A stretch of DNA of 64,000 nt from Lutimaribacter_A marinistellae (GTDB lineage: Bacteria; Pseudomonadota; Alphaproteobacteria; Rhodobacterales; Rhodobacteraceae): the NCBI RefSeq assembly GCF_042648365.1, contig NZ_JBHRXI010000049.1, positions 248,001-312,000 on the forward strand. Direction: 5' to 3'. Made by a program: the position numbers and the translations under genes. The notes under the pieces were generated by a model. That model was not told the DNA's origin. It did no database searches and was given only the letters and a program-made list of their open reading frames with translations. Shown in pieces: positions 25,613 to 33,457 of the stretch; positions within the stretch are counted from its first letter, which is position 1, and each line of letters begins with the position of its first letter.

Positions 25613-26776
25613 CTACCCCGGAAGTCCCAACACGCGTTTCGAGATGATCGACAGCATGACCTCAGAGGTGCCACCCTCGATCGAATTGGCCTTGGTCCGC
25701 AGCCAACTGGCTGCACGACCGTCTTCCCAGGTCAACGCATCCGCGCCGGCGGCGGCAACGACAAGCTCCAGCTTTCGCTTGTTCAACTCGGTTCCCATGT
25801 ATTTCAGCATGGCCGATGCATCACCGGCGCCTTGTCCTGCCTCGGCCTGATCCTTGTAACGCTCGAGCGTGAGAGCAACGGCAAGGCCATCAACCTCGGC
25901 ACGCATCGCGTCTGCGCGCAGGATCGGATCGGACAACCCCGTCTCGCTATCGGACAGCACGGCCCCCAGTGCCCTCCCCGAGCCCATGGATCCGCCGCCG
26001 GCCGAGATCATCTCGCGTTCGTGGGTAAGCAGGTACTTGGCCACGTCCCAGCCACGATTGACCTCGCCGACGACCTGTTCCTTGGGCACTTTCACATTGT
26101 CAAAGAACGTTTCGCAAAAAGGTGAGACGCCCGAGATCAGCTTGATCGGCCGTGTGGTGACACCGTCGCTTGCCATGTCGATAAGGACAAATGAGATGCC
26201 CTTGTGCTTGGGCGCATCCCGGTCCGTCCGAACAAGCGCAAAGATCCAGTCGGCCTTGTCCGCGTAAGAGGTCCAGATCTTCTGCCCATTGACCAGCCAG
26301 TGGTCGCCCTGATCTTCGCATTTCGTCTGCAGGCTCGCGAGGTCGGATCCTGCGCCGGGTTCGGAATACCCCTGGCACCACCGGATTTCACCGCGTGCGA
26401 TCGGAGGCAGATAATGCAGTTTTTGCTCGTGGGTTCCGAATTGCAAGAGCGCCGGACCAAGCATCCAGATACCGAAACTCTGCAAAGGGTAGCGCGCATT
26501 CAGTCGCGCCATTTCCTGGTGAAAGACTTTCTCTTGTTCACGGCTCAGACCCGCGCCGCCGTATTCGACCGGCCACGTCGGCACGGTATACCCTTTGGTG
26601 ACGCAGCGTTTTAGCCAGGTACGCTGGTCTTCGGAGGTGAATTTCCACTGCTTTCCACCCCAGCAGATGCTACCCTCATCATTGTGACCGTCCCGCATGG
26701 TTTCGGGGCAGTTTTCCTCAAGCCACAAACGCAGTTCCGCACGGAACGCGGCAAGCGCTTCGGTCTCCTCCGCCAT
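25613..26776 (-). CDS. Acyl-CoA dehydrogenase family protein
   Basis: 387 aa flavoenzyme. The acyl-CoA dehydrogenase signature WCQGYSEPGAGSDLASL, then VNGQKIWTSYADKADW, is followed by a C-terminal domain ending NSIEGGTSEVMLSIISKRVLG, which keeps the glutamate in the usual catalytic loop. The ATG at 26776 has a strong GGGAGGAG upstream; the frame is open to 26860. It is the first gene of an eight-gene minus-strand operon and is followed 4 bp later by a second, more divergent acyl-CoA dehydrogenase. The two probably work as one heteromer on a bulky or branched acyl-CoA. The enzyme is FAD-dependent and would pass electrons to ETF. Confidence 0.9.
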   Translation of the reverse strand: MAEETEALAAFRAELRLWLEENCPETMRDGHNDEGSICWGGKQWKFTSEDQRTWLKRCVTKGYTVPTWPVEYGGAGLSREQEKVFHQEMARLNARYPLQSFGIWMLGPALLQFGTHEQKLHYLPPIARGEIRWCQGYSEPGAGSDLASLQTKCEDQGDHWLVNGQKIWTSYADKADWIFALVRTDRDAPKHKGISFVLIDMASDGVTTRPIKLISGVSPFCETFFDNVKVPKEQVVGEVNRGWDVAKYLLTHEREMISAGGGSMGSGRALGAVLSDSETGLSDPILRADAMRAEVDGLAVALTLERYKDQAEAGQGAGDASAMLKYMGTELNKRKLELVVAAAGADALTWEDGRAASWLRTKANSIEGGTSEVMLSIISKRVLGLPG

Positions 26777-26912
26777 GTCTCCTCCCACAAGCAGATATCC
26801 CGTTTCGCATAGCAGAATTGCATTTCGAGATATGGTTGACAACATGCTGACCGGTGCCAAGACTTCACGTCAAAACGCGGTACGACTGCACCGCGACGGA
26901 GGAGTAAAAGAA
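26777..26912. promoter_or_regulatory. Divergent promoter region of the eight-gene operon and the quinone oxidoreductase
   Basis: 136 bp between divergent starts, with relatively AT-rich DNA on the minus-strand operon side. A TTGACA occurs on the plus strand near 26832, but no good -10 follows at 17 bp. The oxidoreductase start is preceded by GGAGGAG. This interval should hold the promoter of the operon running down to IclR. I could not pick out a convincing IclR palindrome. Confidence 0.35.
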
Positions 26913-27908
26913 ATGAAAGCGATGTTGAGCACGGCTCCTGGCGGACCGGAAACCCTTGAGTTGACTGAACTGCCTGATCCCGAACCCAAGAAGGGAGAGA
27001 TCCTGATCAGGGTTCATGCGGCAGGGGTGAATTTTCCCGATACGCTCATGATCCGGGACCTTTACCAGATGAAACCACCGCGCCCCTTCGCACCGGGTGG
27101 CGAGGTTGCTGGCGAGGTGTTGGCCCTGGGCGACGGTGTCGAAGGCTTCAGCCCCGGAGACCGCGTGCTGGCGCTGACCGGCCACGGCGGGTTTGCAACG
27201 CATCTCACGCTGAAAGCGGCCGCAGCCGTGAAGATCCCTGACGCCATGCCCTATGAGGATGCCGCCTGTTTCATCTTCACTTACGGCACTTCGCATCATG
27301 CGCTCAAGGACCGCGCCGCGATCCAGCCGGGGGAATCACTGTTGATCCTCGGCGCGGCCGGCGGAGTGGGAATCGCTGCCATCGAGCTAGGCAAGGCGGC
27401 CGGTGCCAAGGTGATCGCCGCCGTCTCATCCAAGGAAAAGGCCGATTTCTGTAAAGAGCATGGGGCAGACGAGGTTTTGATCTACTCGCGCGACATGGAT
27501 CGTGATGCGCAAAAGGCGTTTTCGGCGGAAATCAAATCCCTCTCGGGCGGCGAAGGTGTGGATGTGGTCTATGACGCGGTTGGCGGCGACTATGCGGAAC
27601 CCGCCCTGCGCGCAATGGCATGGAAAGGTCGCTACCTCGTTGTTGGGTTTCCGGCCGGCATCCCCAAAATCCCGTTGAACCTGACGTTGCTAAAGGGGTG
27701 TCAGATCGTCGGCGTGTTCTGGGGGGCTTCGGTCTATCGTGAGCCGCAAGGGCATGCCGAGAACATGGCAGATCTCTTTCAGCTTTATGGCGAGGGCAAG
27801 ATCAAGCCGCGAATCTCTGCGCGGTTCCCACTGGACGAGGTGCCCGCGGCACTCGAGCTCATGCAGGAACGCAAAGCGATGGGTAAGGTCGTCATCACGT
27901 TGGACTGA
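26913..27908 (+). CDS. NADPH:quinone oxidoreductase family protein (zinc-less MDR)
   Basis: 331 aa medium-chain dehydrogenase/reductase of the quinone oxidoreductase/enoyl reductase type. The N-terminal GroES-like domain has VHAAGVNFPDTLM and GGEVAGEV, and the Rossmann domain starts with LLILGAAGGVGIAAIELGKAAGA. Structural and catalytic zinc-binding cysteines of alcohol dehydrogenases are absent. The ATG at 26913 has GGAGGAG upstream; the frame is open to 26697. It is divergent from the acyl-CoA dehydrogenase operon, so it may be an enoyl-CoA reductase or quinone reductase for the same metabolism. It ends 4 bp from the convergent histidine phosphatase gene. Confidence 0.9.
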   Translation: MKAMLSTAPGGPETLELTELPDPEPKKGEILIRVHAAGVNFPDTLMIRDLYQMKPPRPFAPGGEVAGEVLALGDGVEGFSPGDRVLALTGHGGFATHLTLKAAAAVKIPDAMPYEDAACFIFTYGTSHHALKDRAAIQPGESLLILGAAGGVGIAAIELGKAAGAKVIAAVSSKEKADFCKEHGADEVLIYSRDMDRDAQKAFSAEIKSLSGGEGVDVVYDAVGGDYAEPALRAMAWKGRYLVVGFPAGIPKIPLNLTLLKGCQIVGVFWGASVYREPQGHAENMADLFQLYGEGKIKPRISARFPLDEVPAALELMQERKAMGKVVITLD

Positions 27909-27912
27909 CGTG

Positions 27913-28566
27913 TCAAAGATGCGTGACGTCGTTGAAACCTCGGACAACCATTTGATCGCCGTTGATGACAATGCGGCTGATAGATCCGTTGGCGGCCCCG
28001 TTGAATGCGAATGGTTGCGCGCCCGTGGCAACAGCCATCGCGGCGCCGATCACGCCGCCATGAACGAAAACGGCGACGCGTTCGTCGGGATGGGCTGCTG
28101 CTATGCGCAACAGCCCGGACCGAACGCGCGCATGCAGCGCTGCAGTGGTCTCGGCGCCGGGGATTTCGCCCCACTCCTGGCGGGCCTTAGCGCGAGCGAA
28201 AGCCGGGTCGCCCTCGGCCGCCTTGATGCGGTAGAGGCCCCCGTCCCATTCGCCCAAGTGGACTTCGCGCAGATCGGCTTCGACGCTCGGCGAAATCCCG
28301 AGCGCTTCGGCCAACGGCGCCGCGGTTTGGTGCGTTCTGCGCAGGATCGTCACGTAGATTGCCGAGATCGGCTCGTCCTTGAGCCGGGTCGCCACGGCGC
28401 GCGCCTGGCGTTCGCCCTCGGGGTGAAGCGCGGGGTCGCCGTGGCCCTGCATCATGGCAAAGCTTTGGCCCGGTCGTGCCGGTTCGCTCTCTCCATGCCG
28501 CACGAGCAACAGGTCGGCAGCACCGGCAGGCGGCGCATAGACGGATTGGCGATATTCGCGGGACAT
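27913..28566 (-). CDS. Histidine phosphatase family protein
   Basis: 217 aa phosphoglycerate mutase-like phosphatase. It has the complete pattern of active-site residues: LVRHGESEPARPG with the phosphorylated histidine, the acidic REVHLGEWDGG region, and VFVHGGVIG with the second histidine. Unlike the phosphatase at 21068, it looks catalytically intact. The ATG at 28566 follows GGAGG; the frame is open to 28626. It is convergent with the quinone oxidoreductase and divergent from the enoyl-CoA hydratase 53 bp away, so it has its own promoter. The substrate is unknown. Confidence 0.87.
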   Translation of the reverse strand: MSREYRQSVYAPPAGAADLLLVRHGESEPARPGQSFAMMQGHGDPALHPEGERQARAVATRLKDEPISAIYVTILRRTHQTAAPLAEALGISPSVEADLREVHLGEWDGGLYRIKAAEGDPAFARAKARQEWGEIPGAETTAALHARVRSGLLRIAAAHPDERVAVFVHGGVIGAAMAVATGAQPFAFNGAANGSISRIVINGDQMVVRGFNDVTHL

Positions 28567-28619
28567 GAAACCTCCGTGCCTTTTGCGCGCATCCTGCTTC
28601 GGGGCGGAAAGGAAATGCA

Positions 28620-29441
28620 ATGGCAATGAAGTACGATACCGGCACCGACCTGCTGTTGTGTAGTGTCAGCGATGGCGTGGCCACGATAACGCTGAACAAT
28701 CCCGACAAACGCAATGCCATGAGCGGTGACATGGTGCCTGCCCTCACGCGCATGCTTGTAGCGACCGAAGGGGACGAATCGGTTTGGGTACTTGTATTGA
28801 CCGGAGCGGGCGGTTCCTTTTGCGCCGGCGGCGATGTCGAGGCGATGAGCGCCCAACTTGGCGACGGCAAGAGCCCGAATGCCGAAACGATGATCCGCAC
28901 ACTGCAAGACGCACAGCAGGATTGCAGCCTTCGTCTGTATGAATATGCAAAGCCCACCATTGCCGCCTTGCCCGGTCCCGCGGCCGGTGCGGGGATGTCG
29001 CTGGCCCTGGCCTGTGACATCAGGATTTGCGGAGAAAGCGGTTTTCTTTACCCGGCGTTTGGCGCCATCGGATTGTCAGGCGATTTCGGCGGCAGCTGGT
29101 TTCTGAGCCGTCTCCTCGGGCCGGCGTTGGCAAAGGAAATCTATTTCCTGAATCGCCGGATTCTTCCGGGCGAAGGTGCTGCATGGGGTCTTTTCAACCG
29201 TGTGGTTGCGGATGCGGACCTGCCAGAGGAGACAATGGCGGTAGCGCGGCAGATCGCAGGATTTGCCCCGATGGCGCTGCGCTACATGAAAGAAAACCAC
29301 AATCGCGCGCAGGCGATGGACCTTCGGACGGCGCTCGACTTGGAAGCAGATCGCATGATCCGTACCTTGCTGAGCGAGGACCACAACGAAGGCGCTCGCG
29401 CCTTTCTCGAAAAACGTTCGCCCATCTTCAAAGGGCGTTGA
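28620..29441 (+). CDS. Enoyl-CoA hydratase/isomerase family protein
   Basis: 273 aa crotonase-fold protein. The first oxyanion-hole region is GSFCAGGDVEAM and the second is PGPAAGAGMSLALACDIR. The acidic residue region reads GAIGLSGDFGGSWFL, with aspartate and no glutamate in the usual hydratase position, which is closer to isomerase members such as PaaG or delta3-delta2-enoyl-CoA isomerases. It is followed 19 bp later by a MaoC-type hydratase, so the two probably act in sequence on the same enoyl-CoA. The start has AAAGGA upstream. Confidence 0.87.
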   Translation: MAMKYDTGTDLLLCSVSDGVATITLNNPDKRNAMSGDMVPALTRMLVATEGDESVWVLVLTGAGGSFCAGGDVEAMSAQLGDGKSPNAETMIRTLQDAQQDCSLRLYEYAKPTIAALPGPAAGAGMSLALACDIRICGESGFLYPAFGAIGLSGDFGGSWFLSRLLGPALAKEIYFLNRRILPGEGAAWGLFNRVVADADLPEETMAVARQIAGFAPMALRYMKENHNRAQAMDLRTALDLEADRMIRTLLSEDHNEGARAFLEKRSPIFKGR

Positions 29442-29460
29442 GGCATAGGGAAACACAACG

Positions 29461-29931
29461 ATGGGCCACATTGATGCAGCGCTGGAACAAGAGCGCGCGA
29501 AAATAGGGACCGAGGTAGGCGTGTCCAATTGGATACTCGTCGATCAAACGATGATCGACGAGTTCGCCCGCGTCACGCTTGACCACCAATGGATCCATGT
29601 CGACCCGGAGCGGGCAGCGCGAGAAACCCCGTTTGGCGGCACAATCGCCCATGGCTTTCTGACGTTGTCGCTCGCCAGCCGCTTTATCTATGACGTGTTT
29701 GACCCTTTCGAAGGCCAGGAGATGGGATTGAACTATGGTTGCAATCGTCTGCGTTTTCTTGCCCCGGTTCCCGCGGGAAGCCGTGTACGAGGGCGGTTCG
29801 TCCTGAAAGACGTGCAGAAACGTTCAGCGAGCAAATTGCTGCGAACTCATGAACTGACGGTCGAAATCGAGGGTCAGGAAACCCCTGCCCTGATGGCTGA
29901 CTGGCTTGGAATGACGATCTTCGCCAACTAG
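29461..29931 (+). CDS. MaoC-family hydratase
   Basis: 156 aa single hotdog-fold protein. The hydratase-2 motif is present as DHQWIHVDPERA (catalytic Asp and His with the right spacing), followed by FGGTIAHGFLTLSL. Such enzymes add water to enoyl-CoA to give (R)-3-hydroxyacyl-CoA. Size and motif match the NodN/MaoC subgroup. It is the second gene of a two-gene unit with the crotonase gene. The 110 bp after it hold the control region of aroQ. Confidence 0.9.
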   Translation: MGHIDAALEQERAKIGTEVGVSNWILVDQTMIDEFARVTLDHQWIHVDPERAARETPFGGTIAHGFLTLSLASRFIYDVFDPFEGQEMGLNYGCNRLRFLAPVPAGSRVRGRFVLKDVQKRSASKLLRTHELTVEIEGQETPALMADWLGMTIFAN

Positions 29932-29960
29932 TCGGCTCTCCTCATCAATTCTCTTCTGTC

Positions 29961-29980
29961 AAGTCAGGTATTCACGACTT
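29961..29980. promoter_or_regulatory. 20-bp imperfect inverted repeat, lux-box-like, upstream of aroQ-luxR
   Basis: AAGTC-AGGTATTCAC-GACTT is a 20-bp inverted repeat with perfect 5-bp ends and 14 of 20 symmetric positions. It has the size of a lux box and lies 62 bp upstream of the aroQ start codon. The second gene of that transcript is a LuxR-type regulator, so autoregulation is a reasonable guess. Confidence 0.4.
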
Positions 29981-30041
29981 CGCGCTAGACAGGCACAAGC
30001 TTCCCTCGGTATGACCATCAATAGATGGGACGAGGGATTAC

Positions 30042-30488
30042 ATGAGCGATATTCTGGTCTTGAATGGCCCGAACCTTAATCTTCTGGGTACACGACAGCC
30101 GGAAGTCTACGGATCGACCACGCTTGCGATGATTGAAGACGCTTGCCGCGATCGCGCGCAGACGTTGAGGTACACTGTGACCTGTGTTCAGTCCAACCAT
30201 GAGGGCGAACTGATTGATGCGATCCACGCGGCCCGTGGCAGGCACGTCGGGATCATTATCAACGCCGGTGCCTATACGCACAGCTCGATTGCCCTGATGG
30301 ATGCCATTGCATCGGTGGAGATTCCGACCGTCGAGGTGCATCTGTCCAACATCCACGCGCGCGAAGAGTTTCGGCACCGCTCATACATTGCACCCGTTTC
30401 ACTCGGGCAGATCTGCGGGTTCGGCGCAACCGGTTATCTATTGGCCATGGAGGCTTTGGCAGTTCACCTTTCCAAGGGGGCTGCATGA
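30042..30488 (+). CDS. aroQ: 3-dehydroquinate dehydratase type II
   Basis: Catalyses the third step of the shikimate pathway, removing water from 3-dehydroquinate; 148 aa, the normal length of the dodecameric type II enzyme. The N-terminal ILVLNGPNLNLLGTRQPEVYG contains the catalytic tyrosine (Y23) and the flexible lid arginine. Further family motifs are NAGAYTHSSIALMDA and HLSNIHAREEFRHRS. The start has GAGGGA upstream. Its stop overlaps the following LuxR-type gene in ATGA, an unusual pairing of a biosynthetic enzyme with a regulator. Confidence 0.96.
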   Translation: MSDILVLNGPNLNLLGTRQPEVYGSTTLAMIEDACRDRAQTLRYTVTCVQSNHEGELIDAIHAARGRHVGIIINAGAYTHSSIALMDAIASVEIPTVEVHLSNIHAREEFRHRSYIAPVSLGQICGFGATGYLLAMEALAVHLSKGAA

Positions 30489-31240
30489 CCCTGCGCGAAT
30501 ACCTCCATTTTCTCAGCTACGTCAAATCGCTCGAAGAACTCTGGGACGCGCATACCCGGCAGATGGCTGGATTCGGTTTCGACCGCCTGCTCTATGGCTA
30601 CACGAAGTACCGCACCGCGACCTCTTTGGGAGATCCCGAAGACTTCGTGATACTCAGCAATCACGAAAGAGCTTATGTCGACGGGTTCATCGCCTCGGGC
30701 CTTTACTCCCATGCACCGATGCTCCGCTGGGCACTTGAGCATGAAGGTGCCGCCGGGTGGAAGATGATCGGTGACATGATGGCCAGCGAAACCATGAGCC
30801 AGGACGGGTTTCGTGTGTACGAGTTTAACCGAAAGCACGGTGTGACGGCCGGATACACGGTAAGCTTCAACTCTGTGTCTGTCCGGTCGAAGGGAGCCAT
30901 ATCACTTTGCGCCCGCCAAGGGCTTGATCAGGACGCCGTTGACGAGATCTGGTCCGAGCATGGCGAGGACATCTTGTTGATGAACAACATGGCCCATCTC
31001 AAGATCCTAACCCTGCCCTATTCCACCCCCAATCGTGCGCTGACCAAACGACAACGCGAGGCCTTGGAATGGGTAGGCGATGGAAAAACGACGCAGGACA
31101 TCGCGCTGCTCATGGGCCTGACCTCGGCTACCGTCGAAAAACACCTTCGACTGGCGCGCGAGGCGCTTGCCGTGGAAACCACGGCACAAGCGGTACTCAA
31201 GGCATCGTTGCAAAACCAGATGTTCGTGCTCGAGGCTTAG
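30485..31240 (+). CDS. LuxR-family transcriptional regulator (autoinducer-binding type, solo)
   Basis: 251 aa. The N-terminal autoinducer-binding-like domain (about residues 10-165) includes FGFDRLLYGY, VDGFIASGLYSHAPMLRWALEHEGAAGW and a PxSxxG-like SFNSVSVRSKGAIS. The C-terminal HTH (about 185-245) reads LTKRQREALEWVGDGKTTQDIA with the recognition helix SATVEKHLRLAREAL. No luxI gene is in the window, so it is a LuxR solo here. It is translationally coupled to aroQ (ATGA overlap). The ligand is unknown and need not be an acyl-homoserine lactone. Confidence 0.87.
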   Translation: MTLREYLHFLSYVKSLEELWDAHTRQMAGFGFDRLLYGYTKYRTATSLGDPEDFVILSNHERAYVDGFIASGLYSHAPMLRWALEHEGAAGWKMIGDMMASETMSQDGFRVYEFNRKHGVTAGYTVSFNSVSVRSKGAISLCARQGLDQDAVDEIWSEHGEDILLMNNMAHLKILTLPYSTPNRALTKRQREALEWVGDGKTTQDIALLMGLTSATVEKHLRLAREALAVETTAQAVLKASLQNQMFVLEA

Positions 31241-31510
31241 ATCCTAAAGGTTAAGGGGAATTTTCCGTCTGAGACGTCAAATTGACGTAGGGTAAGGAAT
31301 CCATGACTATCTCCCGGAGGATGTTTTTCGCAATATCCTAACTGTTCCGTGAGTGGTGGCTTTGGCCAAGGAACGATAAGGGGGCGATCTTCGGTATTTT
31401 GAAGCGCTCACCCCCTGTCCGGTGCCGGTGCCGTGTATTGGTCCGCGGTCCGGCCGGAATCACCGAGGGGCCCCGTCCATCCCCATCTATCGGGGTCCCT
31501 CACCCTCCCG
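31241..31510. other. Intergenic region after luxR: small inverted repeats, no supported gene
   Basis: This is most of a 337-bp interval between the convergent luxR and tsf genes. It holds ACGTCA-AAT-TGACGT (31274-31288). It also holds a 12-codon open frame (31303-31341) with AAGGA upstream, whose product would contain SRRMFF, resembling the start of a Tat signal; it is too short to call as a gene. An 11-bp stem pairs GAGGGGCCCCG (31465-31475) with CGGGGTCCCTC (31491-31501) without a T run. No luxR terminator with a T tract was found. Confidence 0.5.
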
Positions 31511-31543
31511 AAAGAAAACCGGCCGCACTTGTGGTGCGGCCGG
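31511..31543 (-). terminator. Rho-independent terminator of the rpsB-tsf operon
   Basis: On the minus strand a perfect 10-bp stem, CCGGCCGCAC / GTGCGGCCGG (31519-31528 with 31534-31543), has a 5-nt loop and is followed by TTTTCTTTC. It lies 35 bp after the tsf stop codon. Confidence 0.92.
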
Positions 31544-31577
31544 CTTCAACTGTTTACAAAGATTCGCGGAAGGGCGA

Positions 31578-32453
31578 TCAGCCCTGTGCCGCCTTTGCGA
31601 CTTCTGCGGCGAAGTCTTCTTCTTTCTTTTCGATACCTTCACCGACTTCCAACCGGACGAATCCGGTGATGGTTGCGCCTGCTTCCTTTGCCGCCTCGCC
31701 CACGGTGAGGTCGGGATTCACGACGAATTGCTGGTTCAGCAGGGTGGATTCGGCGACGAACTTCTTCATGCGGCCTTCGATCATCTTCTCGATGACCTGC
31801 TCCGGCTTGCCGGATTCGCGCGCGATGTCCATCTGGACCTGCTTTTCCTTCTCGACGATGGCGGGGTCCATGTCGGCCTCGCTCAGCGCCGCCGGGTTCA
31901 CGGCAGCGATGTGCATGGCGACCTGCTTGCCCAGGGCTTCGTCACCACCGGTCATGGCAACCAGAACGCCGATCTTGCCCATGCCGCCGGCGGCAGCGTT
32001 GTGCACGTAAGAGGCGACGGTCTCGCCTTCGATCTTTGCCATGCGGCGGATCGACATGTTTTCTCCGATGGTCGCGATCTTGTCGGTCAGCACGTCTTCG
32101 ACTCGCTTGCCATCGATCTCGACGGCCTTCAGCGCTTCGACATCGTCCACGCCGGCAGCGGCCTTGGCGAACTTGCCGACCATTTCCTGGAACTCGGCGT
32201 TCTTGGCGACAAAGTCGGTTTCGGCGTTTACCTCAAGGGCGACGCCCTTGCCACCATCGACTTCAACGGCAACGAGACCCTCGGCCGCGGTACGGCCCGA
32301 TTTCTTGGCGGCTTTGGCCAGACCCTTGGTGCGCAGCCAGTCGACGGCGGCTTCGAAGTCGCCATCGGTCTCGGTCAGCGCCTTCTTGGCGTCCATCATG
32401 CCTGCGCCGGTCGCTTCGCGCAGTTCTTTCACCTGTGCAGCAGTGATTGCCAT
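31578..32453 (-). CDS. tsf: Elongation factor Ts
   Basis: Guanine nucleotide exchange factor for EF-Tu; 291 aa, normal length. The N-terminal UBA-like domain starts MAITAAQVKELREATGAGMMDAKKAL, and the TDFVAKN motif that contacts EF-Tu is present. The start is 73 bp after the rpsB stop, in the standard rpsB-tsf order. An intercistronic hairpin sits in that gap and a strong terminator follows the gene. Confidence 0.98.
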   Translation of the reverse strand: MAITAAQVKELREATGAGMMDAKKALTETDGDFEAAVDWLRTKGLAKAAKKSGRTAAEGLVAVEVDGGKGVALEVNAETDFVAKNAEFQEMVGKFAKAAAGVDDVEALKAVEIDGKRVEDVLTDKIATIGENMSIRRMAKIEGETVASYVHNAAAGGMGKIGVLVAMTGGDEALGKQVAMHIAAVNPAALSEADMDPAIVEKEKQVQMDIARESGKPEQVIEKMIEGRMKKFVAESTLLNQQFVVNPDLTVGEAAKEAGATITGFVRLEVGEGIEKKEEDFAAEVAKAAQG

Positions 32454-32480
32454 GTCGGCTCTCCTCAGATCTTTCAGATT

Positions 32481-32503
32481 CGGGGCAGGTCTACCCTGCC
32501 CCG
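32481..32503 (-). promoter_or_regulatory. Intercistronic hairpin between rpsB and tsf
   Basis: A perfect 9-bp stem pairs CGGGGCAGG (32481-32489) with CCTGCCCCG (32495-32503) over a 5-nt loop, in the 73-bp gap between rpsB and tsf. On the minus strand it is followed by AATCTGAAAG, not a T run, so a partial attenuator or processing site is more likely than full termination. Confidence 0.6.
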
Positions 32504-32526
32504 TATGTCATTTCCGTGACGGACGC

Positions 32527-33300
32527 TTACGCCTCGGCGGGGGCGTCTTCGGTCAGCGCTTCTTCTTCGGGCTGTGCTTCCAGCTCACCCAGGTCAACGC
32601 CGGCGGCGCCGAGTTGCGCGGTCATGCCGTCAAGCGCTGCGCGCGCGGCCAGATCGCAGTACAGGGCGATCGCACGGGCCGCGTCGTCGTTGCCGGGGAT
32701 GATGTAGTCCACACCGTCGGGCGAGCAGTTGGTATCGACCACGGCCACAACCGGAATGCCCAGCTTCTTGGCTTCGGCGATTGCCAGTGCTTCTTTCTTG
32801 ACGTCGATGACGAAAAGCAGATCAGGCACGCCGCCCATCTCGCGGATACCGCCGAGGGAGGCTTGCAGCTTCTCCTGGTCGCGTTCCATGCCAAGACGCT
32901 CTTTCTTGGTCAGGCCTTCGGCACCGGATTCCATCGTCTCGTCGATCTTCTTCAGACGGTTGATCGACTGCGAAACGGTCTGCCAGTTCGTCAGCGTCCC
33001 ACCGAGCCAGCGGTGGTTCATATAGTACTGGGCCGATTTCTCTGCCGCATCTGCGATCGGGGCTGCCGCCTGACGCTTGGTGCCGACGAACAGGACGCGG
33101 CCGCCTTTGGCGACGGTGTCGCGGATGACCTGCAGCGCCTGATCGAGCATCGGGACGGTCTGCGTCAGGTCCAGAATGTGGATGCCGTTGCGTGCGCCGT
33201 AGATGAAGGGCGACATGCGCGGGTTCCAACGCTGGGTCTGGTGGCCGAAGTGAACGCCAGCTTCAAGCAACTGGCGCATGGTGAACTCGGGAAGAGCCAT
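32527..33300 (-). CDS. rpsB: 30S ribosomal protein S2
   Basis: 257 aa, normal length for S2. Family motifs include TMRQLLEAGVHFGHQTQRWNP at the start, YGARNGIHILDLTQT, RHRWLGG-type MNHRWLGGTLTNW, and VVDTNCSPDGVDYIIPGNDDA. The C-terminus is an acidic, alanine-rich tail. It is the first gene of the rpsB-tsf operon. A good promoter lies about 125 bp upstream, leaving a leader long enough for the S2 autoregulation known from other bacteria. Confidence 0.98.
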   Translation of the reverse strand: MALPEFTMRQLLEAGVHFGHQTQRWNPRMSPFIYGARNGIHILDLTQTVPMLDQALQVIRDTVAKGGRVLFVGTKRQAAAPIADAAEKSAQYYMNHRWLGGTLTNWQTVSQSINRLKKIDETMESGAEGLTKKERLGMERDQEKLQASLGGIREMGGVPDLLFVIDVKKEALAIAEAKKLGIPVVAVVDTNCSPDGVDYIIPGNDDAARAIALYCDLAARAALDGMTAQLGAAGVDLGELEAQPEEEALTEDAPAEA

Positions 33301-33425
33301 GCTAAATTTATCCTTTCCGGTTTTCGCCTTGGCGGGGGTTCAGAGCGACTTGCTCCAACCGGCGGTCTGTCGAGGATGTCTCCCCCGAACAGGCCCAAAC
33401 CCCGCCTGCGGGATTGAGTGGCGCG

Positions 33426-33454
33426 CGTATACTCGTGCTTTTGTAGGGATGCAA
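33426..33454 (-). promoter_or_regulatory. Candidate sigma-70 promoter of rpsB-tsf
   Basis: On the minus strand TTGCAT (33449-33454) is followed after exactly 17 bp by TATACG (33426-33431). The predicted start of transcription leaves a leader of about 120 nt before the rpsB ATG. The site lies just beyond the olsA stop codon. Confidence 0.55.
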
Positions 33455-33457
33455 GAG

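Noticed and set aside
32041..33417. A plus-strand open frame of 458 codons opposite tsf and rpsB
   Set aside because: It lies antisense to two certain ribosomal/translation genes. It has no recognisable domain and arises from the GC-rich codon pattern of the real genes.
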